Assembly: GCA_963772555.1 (NCBI GenBank)
Contig: CAVYXQ010000035.1
Span: 1 to 64,000 of the forward strand
Origin: Roseiarcus sp963772555
GTDB lineage: Bacteria > Pseudomonadota > Alphaproteobacteria > Rhizobiales > Beijerinckiaceae
DNA length: 64,000 nucleotides
Reading direction: 5' to 3'
Shown here: piece after piece, positions 43,774 to 52,182 of the stretch
Layout of the letters: every line of letters starts with the position of its first letter
Numbering within the stretch: the stretch's first letter is position 1
Position numbers and translations under genes: made by a program
Notes under the pieces: model-generated
Seen by the model: only the letters and a program-made list of their open reading frames with translations
What the model was told of the DNA's origin: nothing
Database searches by the model: none

Positions 43774-44343
43774 ATGATGGTCAGACCGATGGCGGCCGCT
43801 CTGGGGCTTGCTGTGCTTTTCGCCGTCCCAGCGGCTGTCGCGGCCGAAGTGTTCACGCTAAGCTCCGCGACCTTCAAGGACGGTCAACGCCTGCCAAAGG
43901 AGGCCGGCGACATTCCCGCCCGCGGCCCGAATTGCAAGGGCGAAAACGTCTCCCCGCAATTGTCATGGTCCAACGCGCCGCAAGGAACAAGGAGCTTCGC
44001 CTTTGTCGTCTTCGACCCGGATGCGGGTCTTGGAGCCGGCTTCGTCCACTGGGTCGCCTACGGCGTTTCCGCCGACGTGACCTCGTTCGCGGAAGGGGAA
44101 GTCAGCAAGCAAAGCGACAAGTTCATCGGCGGAAAGAGCGGCAAAGGGCTGGCCTATTTTGGCGGCCCCTGCCCGCCGGTCGGATCGCCGCATCATTATC
44201 TGTTCCAGATCGTGGCGACGGATCTCGATCCGAAGGAGCTGCCGCCCGGGCTGACCCTCGCCGAATTGCAGGCCCGGCTGAACGGCCATCGCAAGGGCAA
44301 TTCGAGCCTTGTCGGCACCTACGTCAACCCGTACCCGCAGTAG
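43774..44343 (+). CDS. Exported YbhB/YbcL family (PEBP/Raf kinase inhibitor-like) protein
   Basis: A 189-residue phosphatidylethanolamine-binding-protein fold with a signal peptide (MMVRPMAAALGLAVLFAVPAA). The family motifs are GENVSPQLSWSNAPQGTRSF near residue 55, DPDAGLGAGFVHWVAY, and GGPCPPVGSPHHYLFQI near residue 130. Bacterial members have no firmly established role. GGAG lies just upstream of the ATG. The 3' end overlaps the convergent rsmD by 20 bases. Confidence 0.9.
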   Translation: MMVRPMAAALGLAVLFAVPAAVAAEVFTLSSATFKDGQRLPKEAGDIPARGPNCKGENVSPQLSWSNAPQGTRSFAFVVFDPDAGLGAGFVHWVAYGVSADVTSFAEGEVSKQSDKFIGGKSGKGLAYFGGPCPPVGSPHHYLFQIVATDLDPKELPPGLTLAELQARLNGHRKGNSSLVGTYVNPYPQ

Positions 44344-44911
44344 GCGGAACCGGTTCAGCCGCTGGCTCGAAAATCGCGATCCGGGTGTCCCCATAGATGC
44401 GCTCATCGATGAGCAGGAGCCCGCGCGGCGGAACGATCTCCGCCTTGGCCGCCTCCTCGACGATGCAAAGCGCGTTGGCGCCGAGCCAGCCGCCCGCGAC
44501 GAGGGAAGCGAGCGCCGGCCCGGCAAGGTTCTGCCCGTACGGCGGATCGAGGAAGGCAAGCCCGAAAGGGCCGCCGGCGGGCGCGACGCCGAGTTTCGTT
44601 GCGTCCGCTCGCCAGATGCGGGTGACCCCGCCGAGCGCCAGCGCTTCGACATTGGCGCGCAGCAGCGCACGCGCTTCCGTTGCGTTGTCGACAAACAGGG
44701 CGAATCGAGCGCCGCGCGAGAGCGCCTCGATCGCCAGGGCGCCAGTGCCAGCGAAGAGATCCACGACTCGGGAGCCCTCTACATGACCGGGATAACGATG
44801 CTCGAGGATGTCGAACATGGCTTCGCGCAGGCGCTCCGAGGTGGGGCGTACGAGCCGCGAGGATGGAGCGGCGAGGACGCGGCCTTTCAGCCGGCCGCCG
44901 ACAACTCGCAT
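44324..44911 (-). CDS. rsmD: 16S rRNA (guanine(966)-N(2))-methyltransferase RsmD
   Basis: RsmD (195 residues) methylates G966 of 16S rRNA using SAM. It begins MRVVGGRLKGRVL, has the SAM motif VVDLFAGTGALAIEALSRG near residue 49, and the catalytic LDPPYG at residues 121-126. The start at 44911 matches the family; the frame extends further up, but only through the 3' end of the pseudouridine synthase gene. It follows that gene by 5 bases in what is probably one rRNA-modification operon. Confidence 0.94.
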   Translation of the reverse strand: MRVVGGRLKGRVLAAPSSRLVRPTSERLREAMFDILEHRYPGHVEGSRVVDLFAGTGALAIEALSRGARFALFVDNATEARALLRANVEALALGGVTRIWRADATKLGVAPAGGPFGLAFLDPPYGQNLAGPALASLVAGGWLGANALCIVEEAAKAEIVPPRGLLLIDERIYGDTRIAIFEPAAEPVPPTAGTG

Positions 44912-44916
44912 GCTGT

Positions 44917-46542
44917 TCAGCGTTTTGGCGGCGGACGTCGCGGCCCGCCGCCGGGACGCTTCGAGCGGCCGTCGCGGGGCGGTTGCCCGCCAGGTTGTTT
45001 CGGCGACCAATTCGACCGCAGGCCGGCCCCCCCGCTGCGGCCGCCATGTTCAGCCGGGTTCCGGTTGAAATTGCGCTTAAGCGCCGGTTTGTCGCCAGAG
45101 GCGCGCTTGCCCCGCTCGTCGGAGTTCTCTCGCGGCGGCCGCGGATCCACCCGTCGATCCGGCTGCTCGACCCGATCGGAACCGCGGCGGGTCGCTCCTT
45201 GATGACGGCTCTTGAAATCCGGGCGGCTCGGATCGAATTCCGCGTGAGCGCTGGGCTGTGCGCGCTCCGAATGGGGCTTCCACCCACGGGCCTCGCGGTC
45301 TGGCGCTTGTTTTGCTTTCCGGGAGTCGGCCCGCCTCGACTGTTCGTGCGCCTGGTCGGCCCTGGAGGTCCGTCCGCGGCGACCTCCCGCTGCATTCGGA
45401 ACCTTCGACCCGCGCGTCTCCGCGCTGGCATCGCTCCTCGCGCCGGCTGGCTTGATGCGCTCGACAGCAATCGTCCGGCCCTTGCGGTCCTGGGTCGCGC
45501 TTCGCTCGACACGCTTGCGCTGGCGGCCCGCGTCGGCGGCGACTTCCGCCCGCAGCGCGGACACGTGCTTACGGCGGCGCTCCGGCGCGGAGGGCGCCGC
45601 CGGTTTGCGGCGCGAAGGCTCGGCCGGCTCGAACCGGCGCTCGCGTCTGTCGTCGCCGGGACCGCGCTTTCGCGTCGGCACGTCGCCGCGGCCCGATGGG
45701 GCCCGCTCTCTTTGGCCCTTGTCCTTGGTCTCTGACGCAGGTGCGGCCCGCTCGATCAGCGGCGCGTCGAAATCAACGCCGGCCTCCCGCGCCAGTTTCA
45801 CGCCCAATTGGTCGCGCAGCACTCGGGAGCGCACTTCCGCCACCTCGCCCTCGCCGAGGTCGCCGAGCTCAAACGGGCCGAAGGAGACCCGGATGAGGCG
45901 ATTGACGATCAGGCCAAGATGCTCGAGGACTTTCTTGATTTCCCGGTTCTTGCCTTCGCGCAGGCCCATGGTGATCCAGACATTGGAGCCCTGCTCGCGA
46001 TCGAGGCGGGCTTCGATGCCGGCATAATGGACGCCTTCGAGCGTGAGGCCGTCGCCCAAAGCGTCGAGCCGGCCCTGATCGATCGACCCGTGCGCGCGAA
46101 CCCGATAGCGGCGCAGCCAGCCCGTTGCCGGCAGCTCCAGAACCCGCGCCAGACCGCCGTCGTTGGTCAGGAGCAACAGGCCCTCGGTGTTGATGTCGAG
46201 TCGTCCGATCGCCACGACGCGCGGCAGGGCGGCCGACAGGGCGTCGAAGATTGTCGCGCGGCCCTCCGGATCGCGCGCCGTCGTGACGAGGCCGCGCGGC
46301 TTGTGAAAGAGGAAGAGCCGAGTGCGCTCGGGCGCGGCCAGCGGCTGGCCGTCGACCCGCACGTCGTCGGCGGCGCTGACGTTGTAGGCTGGGCTGTCGA
46401 GCGCCTGTCCGTTGACGGTGACCCGGCCGGCGGCGATCCACGCTTCGGCGTCGCGACGCGAGCACAAACCCGCGCGCGCCATGACCTTGGCGATACGCTG
46501 GCCCTCGCGAACTTCCGCGCCCGTCTTCATCTCCTCGCTCAT
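44917..46542 (-). CDS. 23S rRNA pseudouridine synthase RluB-like with long basic tail
   Basis: A 541-residue protein. Residues 15-75 form an S4 RNA-binding domain (RIAKVMARAGLCSRRDAEAWI). Residues 78-250 form the RsuA/RluB catalytic domain with active-site Asp in GRLDINTEGLLLLTNDG near residue 117 and GLREGKNREIKKVLEHLG. The remaining about 280 residues are low-complexity, rich in Arg, Lys, Gly, Pro and Ser and probably disordered; many Rhizobiales homologues have such tails, perhaps for rRNA contact. It shares an operon with rsmD downstream. RluB would modify U2605 of 23S rRNA, but assignment among RluB/RluE/RluF is uncertain. Confidence 0.88.
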   Translation of the reverse strand: MSEEMKTGAEVREGQRIAKVMARAGLCSRRDAEAWIAAGRVTVNGQALDSPAYNVSAADDVRVDGQPLAAPERTRLFLFHKPRGLVTTARDPEGRATIFDALSAALPRVVAIGRLDINTEGLLLLTNDGGLARVLELPATGWLRRYRVRAHGSIDQGRLDALGDGLTLEGVHYAGIEARLDREQGSNVWITMGLREGKNREIKKVLEHLGLIVNRLIRVSFGPFELGDLGEGEVAEVRSRVLRDQLGVKLAREAGVDFDAPLIERAAPASETKDKGQRERAPSGRGDVPTRKRGPGDDRRERRFEPAEPSRRKPAAPSAPERRRKHVSALRAEVAADAGRQRKRVERSATQDRKGRTIAVERIKPAGARSDASAETRGSKVPNAAGGRRGRTSRADQAHEQSRRADSRKAKQAPDREARGWKPHSERAQPSAHAEFDPSRPDFKSRHQGATRRGSDRVEQPDRRVDPRPPRENSDERGKRASGDKPALKRNFNRNPAEHGGRSGGAGLRSNWSPKQPGGQPPRDGRSKRPGGGPRRPPPKR

Positions 46543-46672
46543 CGTCAGCCGCCATCCGATTCAGGGTCGCGTCCGGTTGCCCGAGGCGAGCCCATGTCCT
46601 AAGCCTGAAGGCATCAGCCCGCCAAATGAAAAAGCGCCAAGCAGGCGCGGGCGACCGCGTGCAGGGAGCGCC

Positions 46673-47137
46673 ATGGCCTCGAACGCAGCCGCTACGGCCG
46701 GCGACGCGATGAGTCTTGCTTTCGACGAAGCGCGCGCGGCCGCCGGGCGCGGCGAATCCCCCATCGGCGCCGCGCTCGTTCGCGACGGCGCCGTGATCGC
46801 GCGCGCGAGCAACCGAACCCGCGAGCTCGCGGACCCGACCGCCCACGCCGAACTCCTCGCCATCCGGGAGGCGGCGGCGAAGCTCGGCTCCGAACGCCTG
46901 GCCGGCTGCGATCTCTATGTCACGCTCGAGCCTTGCGCCATGTGCGCCGGCGCAATCTCGCACGCCCGTCTCCGCCGTCTCTATTACGCGGCGCCCGATC
47001 CGAAAGGCGGCGCCGTCGATCACGGACCGCATTTTTTCAGGCAGCCCACCTGCCACCACGCCCCGGAGGTCTACGGCGGCATTCGTGAGAGCGAGGCGGC
47101 GGCGATCCTGAGGACGTTCTTCGCCGCCAGACGCTGA
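46673..47137 (+). CDS. tadA: tRNA adenosine(34) deaminase TadA
   Basis: TadA (154 residues) makes inosine at position 34 of tRNA-Arg(ACG). Zinc ligands and the proton shuttle are H58-A-E60 and P87-C88-A-M-C91, and the C-terminal IRESEAAAILRTFF helix is present. The start at 46673 is preceded by GGGAG. It is divergent from the RluB-like gene and about 70 bases before the MetE-like gene on the same strand. Confidence 0.94.
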   Translation: MASNAAATAGDAMSLAFDEARAAAGRGESPIGAALVRDGAVIARASNRTRELADPTAHAELLAIREAAAKLGSERLAGCDLYVTLEPCAMCAGAISHARLRRLYYAAPDPKGGAVDHGPHFFRQPTCHHAPEVYGGIRESEAAAILRTFFAARR

Positions 47138-47210
47138 GCGCCCTCGGGTTGCCAAAGCCTCGCGCGACGTGACAATGATCCTGGGATCAGCCGTCCGGAG
47201 GAAACAGAAC

Positions 47211-48326
47211 GTGCCCCGTCCGCCTTTCCGCGCCGATCACGTCGGCAGCTTCCTTCGCCCAGAGCGTCTCCGGGAGGCGCGCGAGAAGTTTGCCGCCGGC
47301 GGCGTCGCGGCGGACGAACTGCACGCGATCGAGGACGAGTGCATCCGCGAAGTCGTGCGCGCGCAGGAGCATGTCGGCCTCAAGGGCGTCACTGACGGCG
47401 AGTTTCGCCGCACCTATTTTCATGTCGATTTCCTCGAGCGGCTCGAGGGCGTCGAGACGCGTTACGGCGAATTCGTCGCCACCTTCCGCAAGAACGACGG
47501 CACGGAAGTCGGCTTCAGGCCCCCGACCATGCATGTCGGCAGCAAGGTCCGATGGGTCGGGCCGATCCAGGGGCCCGACTTCGATTTTTTGAAGTCGGTC
47601 GCGACGCAGACGCCCAAGGTCTGCATCCCGGCGCCTTCGATGTTGCACTTCCGCGGCGGTCGCGAAGCGATCAGCGAGGCGGTCTATCCGCGGCTTGAAG
47701 ATTTCTACGACGACCTGACGGCCGCCTACCGCGCCGAGGTCGGCGACCTCGCGGCGCGCGGATGCCGCTATCTGCAGTTCGACGACACCAACCTCGCCTA
47801 TCTCTGCGACCCCGAGATTCGCGCGCGGACCAAGAGCCGCGGCGACGATCCCGACGCGCTGACGCGGCTCTACTGCAAGCTCGTCAACGATTCGATCCGC
47901 GACCGCCCCGCGGACATGGCGATCTGCGTTCATCTCTGCCGCGGCAATTTCAAGAGCGCCTGGGTGGCGCAGGGCGGCTACGAGCCGGTCGCCGAGATCC
48001 TGCTCAACGAGATGAAGATCGACGGCTTCTTCCTTGAATACGACGACGAGCGGTCGGGCGATTTCGCGCCGTTGCGCTTCGCGCCGAGGAGCGCCACGAT
48101 CGTGCTCGGCCTGATGAGCTCCAAACGCGCCGAGGCCGAGCCCAAGGACGAGATCAAGCGGCGCATCGAGGAGGCGACGAAATACGTGCCGCTCGAGCAA
48201 TGCGCGCTGAGCCACCAGTGCGGCTTCTCATCAACCGCCCACGGCAACGACCTCAGCGAGGCCGATCAATGGATCAAGCTTGCGCGCCTGGTCGAGGTCG
48301 CAGAGGAGGTTTGGGGCGGGGTGTGA
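47211..48326 (+). CDS. MetE C-terminal-like methyltransferase (cobalamin-independent methionine synthase family)
   Basis: About 371 residues corresponding only to the C-terminal, zinc-containing half of MetE, as in YxjG/YxjH-type proteins. It has FRADHVGSFLRP at the N-terminus, GVTDGEFRRTYFHVDF, LQFDDTNLAYLCD, and potential zinc ligands in CVHLCRGN and SHQCGFSS. It probably transfers a methyl group between a small thiol or homocysteine and a donor; the exact donor is unknown. The GTG at 47211 has GGAGG 9 bases upstream and is preferred over earlier starts. GC-rich palindromes follow the stop. Confidence 0.85.
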   Translation: MPRPPFRADHVGSFLRPERLREAREKFAAGGVAADELHAIEDECIREVVRAQEHVGLKGVTDGEFRRTYFHVDFLERLEGVETRYGEFVATFRKNDGTEVGFRPPTMHVGSKVRWVGPIQGPDFDFLKSVATQTPKVCIPAPSMLHFRGGREAISEAVYPRLEDFYDDLTAAYRAEVGDLAARGCRYLQFDDTNLAYLCDPEIRARTKSRGDDPDALTRLYCKLVNDSIRDRPADMAICVHLCRGNFKSAWVAQGGYEPVAEILLNEMKIDGFFLEYDDERSGDFAPLRFAPRSATIVLGLMSSKRAEAEPKDEIKRRIEEATKYVPLEQCALSHQCGFSSTAHGNDLSEADQWIKLARLVEVAEEVWGGV

Positions 48327-48343
48327 GGTCCCCCCGGCCCCGG

Positions 48344-48365
48344 CCTCTCCCGTAAGCGGGAGGGG
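48344..48365. repeat. Palindromic unit, TCTCCCG/CGGGAG core
   Basis: CCTCTCCCG at 48344-48352 and CGGGAGGGG at 48357-48365 form a hairpin with a 4-base loop (one G-T pair). The core matches the units at 29063-29119, so this is another copy of a dispersed palindrome. It lies between the MetE-like gene and the aldehyde dehydrogenase and could also terminate or stabilise the upstream transcript. Confidence 0.55.
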
Positions 48366-48435
48366 AAGCGCGGTCCTTCTCCCGTTGCCGGCGGAGTGGT
48401 CGGAGCCGGCCGGCCTGATGAGGATATGACGAGGC

Positions 48436-49890
48436 ATGACCGGCACGCTCGCCTGGTTCGAGACGGATAAGTGCTTCATCGCCGGGCGCTGGGTCACGCC
48501 CCGATCGGGCGAGCGTCTGCCGATCGAAGATCCGTCGCGCGGAGTAGAGATTGGCGCGATCGCACGCGGGAGCGCCGCGGACGTCGACGCGGCGGTCGCC
48601 GCGGCCGAGCGCGCGCTTGCCGGTCCGTGGGGCCGGCTGACGGCGGCCGAGCGCGGACGCCTGCTGATGAAGCTCGCCGGCCTCATTCACGAGCGGGTCG
48701 AGGAGCTCGCGCGGATCGAGGCTCTCGACGTCGGCAAGCCGATCCGACAGGGCCGCGCCGATGCGCTCGCCATGGCGCGCTACATGGAATTCTACGCCGG
48801 CGCGGCCGACAAGCTGACGGGCGAGACAATCCCCTATCTCGACGGCTACACTGTCTACACGCTGCGCGAACCGCACGGCGTCACCGGCCATATCGTGCCG
48901 TGGAACTATCCCATGCAGATCGCCGGCCGCACCATCGGCGCGGCGCTGGCGACGGGCAATGCCTGCGTCCTGAAACCCGCCGAGGAGGCCTGCGTCACGT
49001 CGCTCGCGCTCGCCGATCTCATGCGCGAGGCGGGCTTCCCGGAAGGGGCGCTCAACGTCGTGCCCGGGCTCGGCGAGGAGGCGGGCGCCGCGCTCGCCGC
49101 TCATCCGGGCGTCCGGCATCTCTCCTTCACCGGTTCGGTCGCCGTCGGCGCTCTGGTCCAGGCGGCGGCCGCCCGCCATGTCGCGCCTGTGACGCTCGAA
49201 CTCGGCGGCAAGTCGCCGCAGCTCGTCTTCGCCGACGCCGACCTCGAACGCGCGCTGCCGTTCCTGGTCAACGCCGGCATCCAGAACGCCGGGCAGACCT
49301 GCTCGGCCGCCTCGCGCATTCTCGTCGAGCGCTCCCGCTATGGCGAAGTCATCGACCGAATGGCGGAACGCTACCGGTCGCTCCGCGTCGGGCCGGCCGA
49401 GGCCGATCTCGACGTCGGCCCGCTGATCTCGGCGCGGCAGAAGGCGATCGTCTCCGCCTTTCTCAGGGAGGGCGCCGATCTCCGGACCGCGGCGCAAGGG
49501 GCGATCGTCGAGGACGCGCCGGTCGGCGGCCACTATGTCGCCCCGACGCTTTTTGCCGATGTGCGGCCGGACCATCGTCTGGCGCAGGAGGAAATCTTCG
49601 GGCCGGTGCAGGTCGTCATTCCTTTCGCCGACGAGGCGGAAGCGGCGGCGATCGCCAACGGCACGGGCTATGGCCTCGTCGCCGGGGTCTGGACAGCGAA
49701 CGGCGGACGGCAGATGCGGCTCGCCAGGGCGCTTCGCGCGGGCCAGGTGTTTCTCAACAATTACGGCGCCGGCGGCGGCGTCGAGCTGCCGTTCGGCGGC
49801 GTCGGCAAATCGGGCCACGGGCGCGAAAAGGGATTCGAGGCGCTGTACGGCTTTTCGACGCTGAAGACGGTCGCGGTCTGGCACGGCTGA
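48436..49890 (+). CDS. Aldehyde dehydrogenase family protein
   Basis: A 484-residue NAD(P)-dependent aldehyde dehydrogenase. PWNYPMQIAGRTIG near residue 155 is the cofactor-binding region, the general-base Glu is in LELGGKSPQLVF near residue 254, and the catalytic Cys is in NAGQTCSAASRILVE near residue 288. The C-terminal FGGVGKSGHGREKGFEAL is typical. It resembles the betaine/gamma-aminobutyraldehyde dehydrogenase-like branch, but the substrate is not determinable. The downstream lipoprotein is 35 bases away. Confidence 0.92.
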   Translation: MTGTLAWFETDKCFIAGRWVTPRSGERLPIEDPSRGVEIGAIARGSAADVDAAVAAAERALAGPWGRLTAAERGRLLMKLAGLIHERVEELARIEALDVGKPIRQGRADALAMARYMEFYAGAADKLTGETIPYLDGYTVYTLREPHGVTGHIVPWNYPMQIAGRTIGAALATGNACVLKPAEEACVTSLALADLMREAGFPEGALNVVPGLGEEAGAALAAHPGVRHLSFTGSVAVGALVQAAAARHVAPVTLELGGKSPQLVFADADLERALPFLVNAGIQNAGQTCSAASRILVERSRYGEVIDRMAERYRSLRVGPAEADLDVGPLISARQKAIVSAFLREGADLRTAAQGAIVEDAPVGGHYVAPTLFADVRPDHRLAQEEIFGPVQVVIPFADEAEAAAIANGTGYGLVAGVWTANGGRQMRLARALRAGQVFLNNYGAGGGVELPFGGVGKSGHGREKGFEALYGFSTLKTVAVWHG

Positions 49891-49925
49891 GGCGCGCGGG
49901 GCCGCCGAAAGAGGGGGCAAGGGGC

Positions 49926-50327
49926 ATGCGCATAGGCGTGATCGTCGCGGGCTTCGTCGCGCTTGCGCTCGGCGGCTGCGCGCTCGCGCCCGAGTTCAAG
50001 ACTTTCTATCTCGGCCATGAGGACTGGCGGGGAACGGCCCTGAGCCCGCGGGGGCGCCTTGTCGTCTCGGATATCGTCGCCGGCGCCGCGCCCTATACGA
50101 TCACGCGGGTCGAAATCGGCGGCGTCCTCGGGCTGCCCGACAATCCGGCACGCCGCATCCCCATCCTCGACCAGCGGGCGCAGACCGCGATGAGGGAGCT
50201 CGTGCGCGACGGCATTCCGGCGGGGGAGATCGCCGTCGAGGTCCTGCCCATCGCGACCGGCCTGGACCGCGAGCCGGCTGGAGTGCTGCTCGGCTACCGC
50301 ATGATCATCGTGGTCCACTATTATTGA
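49926..50327 (+). CDS. Small lipoprotein of unknown function
   Basis: About 133 residues: MRIGVIVAGFVALALGGC with lipobox ALGGC, then a soluble domain containing GRLVVSDIVAGAAPYTITRVEIGG, a central QRAQTAMRELVRDGIPAGEIAVEV, and the terminal YRMIIVVHYY. The second half has a pattern suggestive of an OmpA-like or small alpha/beta periplasmic domain, but not enough to assign. GGGGC precedes the ATG. It may be cotranscribed with the aldehyde dehydrogenase. Confidence 0.6.
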   Translation: MRIGVIVAGFVALALGGCALAPEFKTFYLGHEDWRGTALSPRGRLVVSDIVAGAAPYTITRVEIGGVLGLPDNPARRIPILDQRAQTAMRELVRDGIPAGEIAVEVLPIATGLDREPAGVLLGYRMIIVVHYY

Positions 50328-50531
50328 GTCGCGGCGCCTCCGCGTCGGCGATGGCGTCGCTCTGGTCACGACCAGTTTCTTTCAAAGGCTTAACCCGCAA
50401 AACCTGTCACTTTTTAGCGCTTAAGAACTGTTTGATACTGTGTTTTATGCTGTGACTTGCAAGGCGGAAGGCTGGCGCACGCGCTGGCGTGCGCCGCGGC
50501 AATCTTTTGGATCTGTCCAAGCGGCGCGAGT

Positions 50532-51137
50532 TCAGGCCATGTCGTCGCGGCGCGGGCCGCGGCCCGTGACTCCCATCAGCCCGCCGAGCCTGTCGAGCGC
50601 GACCCTGAGGCGGTCGGCGACGACGGCGTCGGCGCGCCACGGGGTCGCGAGTTCCGGAACGAAGCCCCGGCATTCTCGCACGCCGGCGCCCTCGATGATG
50701 ATGCGGGTGACGATTGGCCAAGCGGCGGGACCGACGCGGTCCTCGGCCTCGCGAAGCTTGTCGCGCGCATGCAGCGCCGCCTCCGATTGCGGCAGGCCCG
50801 GACGCGGGCCGAAGCCGGTCGAACCCAGCCTGTCGAGGGCGACAGCCCGCAAGGCGTCGAGCCGGGCGCGCTGATGCGTGCGGCGGAGCAATTCGCCGAC
50901 CAGCCAGCGGATGTCGTTGAGCCTTGGATCGTGCGGCGCGAGCACGCGGTTCGCCCGCATGACGTCGAAGGGGTCGAGAATGCGGCGCACCCGATCGGCG
51001 TCGCGGGTGGGCGATTCGCCCGATTCCCTCGCCCGCGCGAGGCGCTCGGGCGTCGCATCCAGCCTTTCCTGCACGGCGTCGACCAGTTCCCGCGGCGAGC
51101 GCCGGGCGCTCCTGGAGGGGGGACGGGGCGCCTTCAT
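50532..51137 (-). CDS. DUF6456-like protein of unknown function
   Basis: About 201 residues. The C-terminal about 110 residues (ALHARDKLREAEDRVGPAAWPIVTRII, followed by GAGVRECRGF and VVADRLRVALDRLGGLMG) follow the helix pattern of the alphaproteobacterial DUF6456 domain, in which the last helix L-x-x-A-L-D-x-L is conserved. The N-terminal 50 residues are basic. The ATG at 51137 overlaps the stop of the small gene upstream, so the two are coupled. They lie opposite a phage-repressor-like gene, suggesting a small regulatory module. Function unknown. Confidence 0.55.
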   Translation of the reverse strand: MKAPRPPSRSARRSPRELVDAVQERLDATPERLARARESGESPTRDADRVRRILDPFDVMRANRVLAPHDPRLNDIRWLVGELLRRTHQRARLDALRAVALDRLGSTGFGPRPGLPQSEAALHARDKLREAEDRVGPAAWPIVTRIIIEGAGVRECRGFVPELATPWRADAVVADRLRVALDRLGGLMGVTGRGPRRDDMA

Positions 51138-51364
51138 GATTTGACGAGCTCCGCGCAAAGCGCCGCCGGGGAGGTGCAATACGAGGCCTCGGGAACGGGG
51201 GCGACGAAGCGCGGGGTCCGGCGCATATTCACAGCGACGTCAGCCGGGGGGACCCCATGGGCGCGCCTCAGATCCTGGAGATGGCGGCTCGAGGCGCGCA
51301 TCAGCGCCATCCGTTCGGTGTCCTGCTTGGGCGGCTTGCGGGGCGGGCGAACGGGTGCTGTCAT
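51134..51364 (-). CDS. Small basic protein of unknown function
   Basis: A 76-residue protein, basic and without a signal peptide or membrane segment. One helix (TERMALMRASSRHLQDLRRAHG) is followed by RRTPRFVAPVPEASYCTSP. I do not recognise it. Support comes from the overlapping stop/start with the DUF6456-like gene and from its position just after a divergent, operator-like region opposite an S24-type repressor, where a repressed gene would be expected. Confidence 0.5.
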   Translation of the reverse strand: MTAPVRPPRKPPKQDTERMALMRASSRHLQDLRRAHGVPPADVAVNMRRTPRFVAPVPEASYCTSPAALCAELVKS

Positions 51365-51427
51365 GAAACCAGTCCTCGTCGATTGGGGAAGCGGCTCGGC
51401 AAGCTGTTCTTGTTTTGTTCATATTGT

Positions 51428-51478
51428 GAAAAACGCAATCGCATGTCAACTTTCTGTATTTCGGGATTGCGGTTTTTC
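51428..51478. promoter_or_regulatory. Inverted repeat in the divergent promoter region of the S24-type regulator
   Basis: GAAAAACGCAATC at 51428-51440 and GATTGCGGTTTTTC at 51465-51478 are inverted copies differing by one base, 24 bases apart. They lie in an AT-richer stretch between the small gene at 51364 and the regulator at 51568. The arrangement is what a phage-type repressor controlling both directions would bind; that it is the operator is inference. Confidence 0.5.
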
Positions 51479-51567
51479 GGAAATCGTGGTTAAACCGAAA
51501 CGGCGTCGATCTGCTGAAGCCGAGAGCCGGCGCCCGAGACTTAGCTGCTCGTCGGCTCAACCAGGGG

Positions 51568-52161
51568 TTGCAGACATTGACCGTCGATTGGATTCGCGCC
51601 GGACTGAAGCACACCGGCAAGACACGCAGCGGCCTCGCCAGGGCGCTTGGCCGCTCGCCATCCGCCGTCACCGATCTCCTCAACGGCCATCGCCGGCTGA
51701 GGGCCGACGAGATCGCCATTGTCGCCGAATATCTCGGCATCGAGCCGCCGCGGCTCGTTGGCGGCGGCAGCGGCAAGATGATCCCGAAAGCGCCGCTGAT
51801 CGGCTATGTCGGGGCCGGCGCGGTGGCGCATTTCTACGCCGACGGGCAGGGGCCGTTCGACGAAGTCGAAGCGCCGCTCGACGCCAAGCCGACAACCGTT
51901 GCGGTGCAGATCCGCGGCCATTCGCTCGGCGCGCTCTTCGACAACTGGCTCGTCTTCTACGACGACATCCGCAACCCGCCGGACGAGAGCCTCATTGGCC
52001 GCATGTGCGTCTGCGGCCTCAGCGACGGGCGGGTGCTGATCAAGGCGCTGAAACGCAGTCCGAACACCGGCTTGTGGAACCTGCTCTCCAACACCGAGCC
52101 GCCGATCTACGATGTCGGCCTCGACTGGGCGGCGGCGGTGCGCGAGATGCGCCCGAGGTGA
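51568..52161 (+). CDS. XRE-type regulator with S24/LexA-like C-terminal domain
   Basis: A 197-residue phage-repressor-like protein. The N-terminal helix-turn-helix (SGLARALGRSPSAVTDLLNGHRRL) is followed by an S24-type domain (GYVGAGAVAHFY, IRGHSLGALFDNWLVFYDD, GRVLIKALKR). The Ser in RGHSL and Lys in VLIKAL occupy the positions of the Ser-Lys dyad, so self-cleavage may be possible, although the usual S-M after the Gly is S-L here. The start is a TTG at 51568 or 51577, with no nearby ATG. It probably represses the divergent pair and itself. Confidence 0.8.
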   Translation: MQTLTVDWIRAGLKHTGKTRSGLARALGRSPSAVTDLLNGHRRLRADEIAIVAEYLGIEPPRLVGGGSGKMIPKAPLIGYVGAGAVAHFYADGQGPFDEVEAPLDAKPTTVAVQIRGHSLGALFDNWLVFYDDIRNPPDESLIGRMCVCGLSDGRVLIKALKRSPNTGLWNLLSNTEPPIYDVGLDWAAAVREMRPR

Positions 52162-52182
52162 GAGGCGACGGCGCCTTTCCTC

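Noticed and set aside
48471..50327. A 618-residue frame over the aldehyde dehydrogenase
   Set aside because: Most of it is a +1 shadow of the dehydrogenase; only the last 133 residues from 49926 form a credible lipoprotein.
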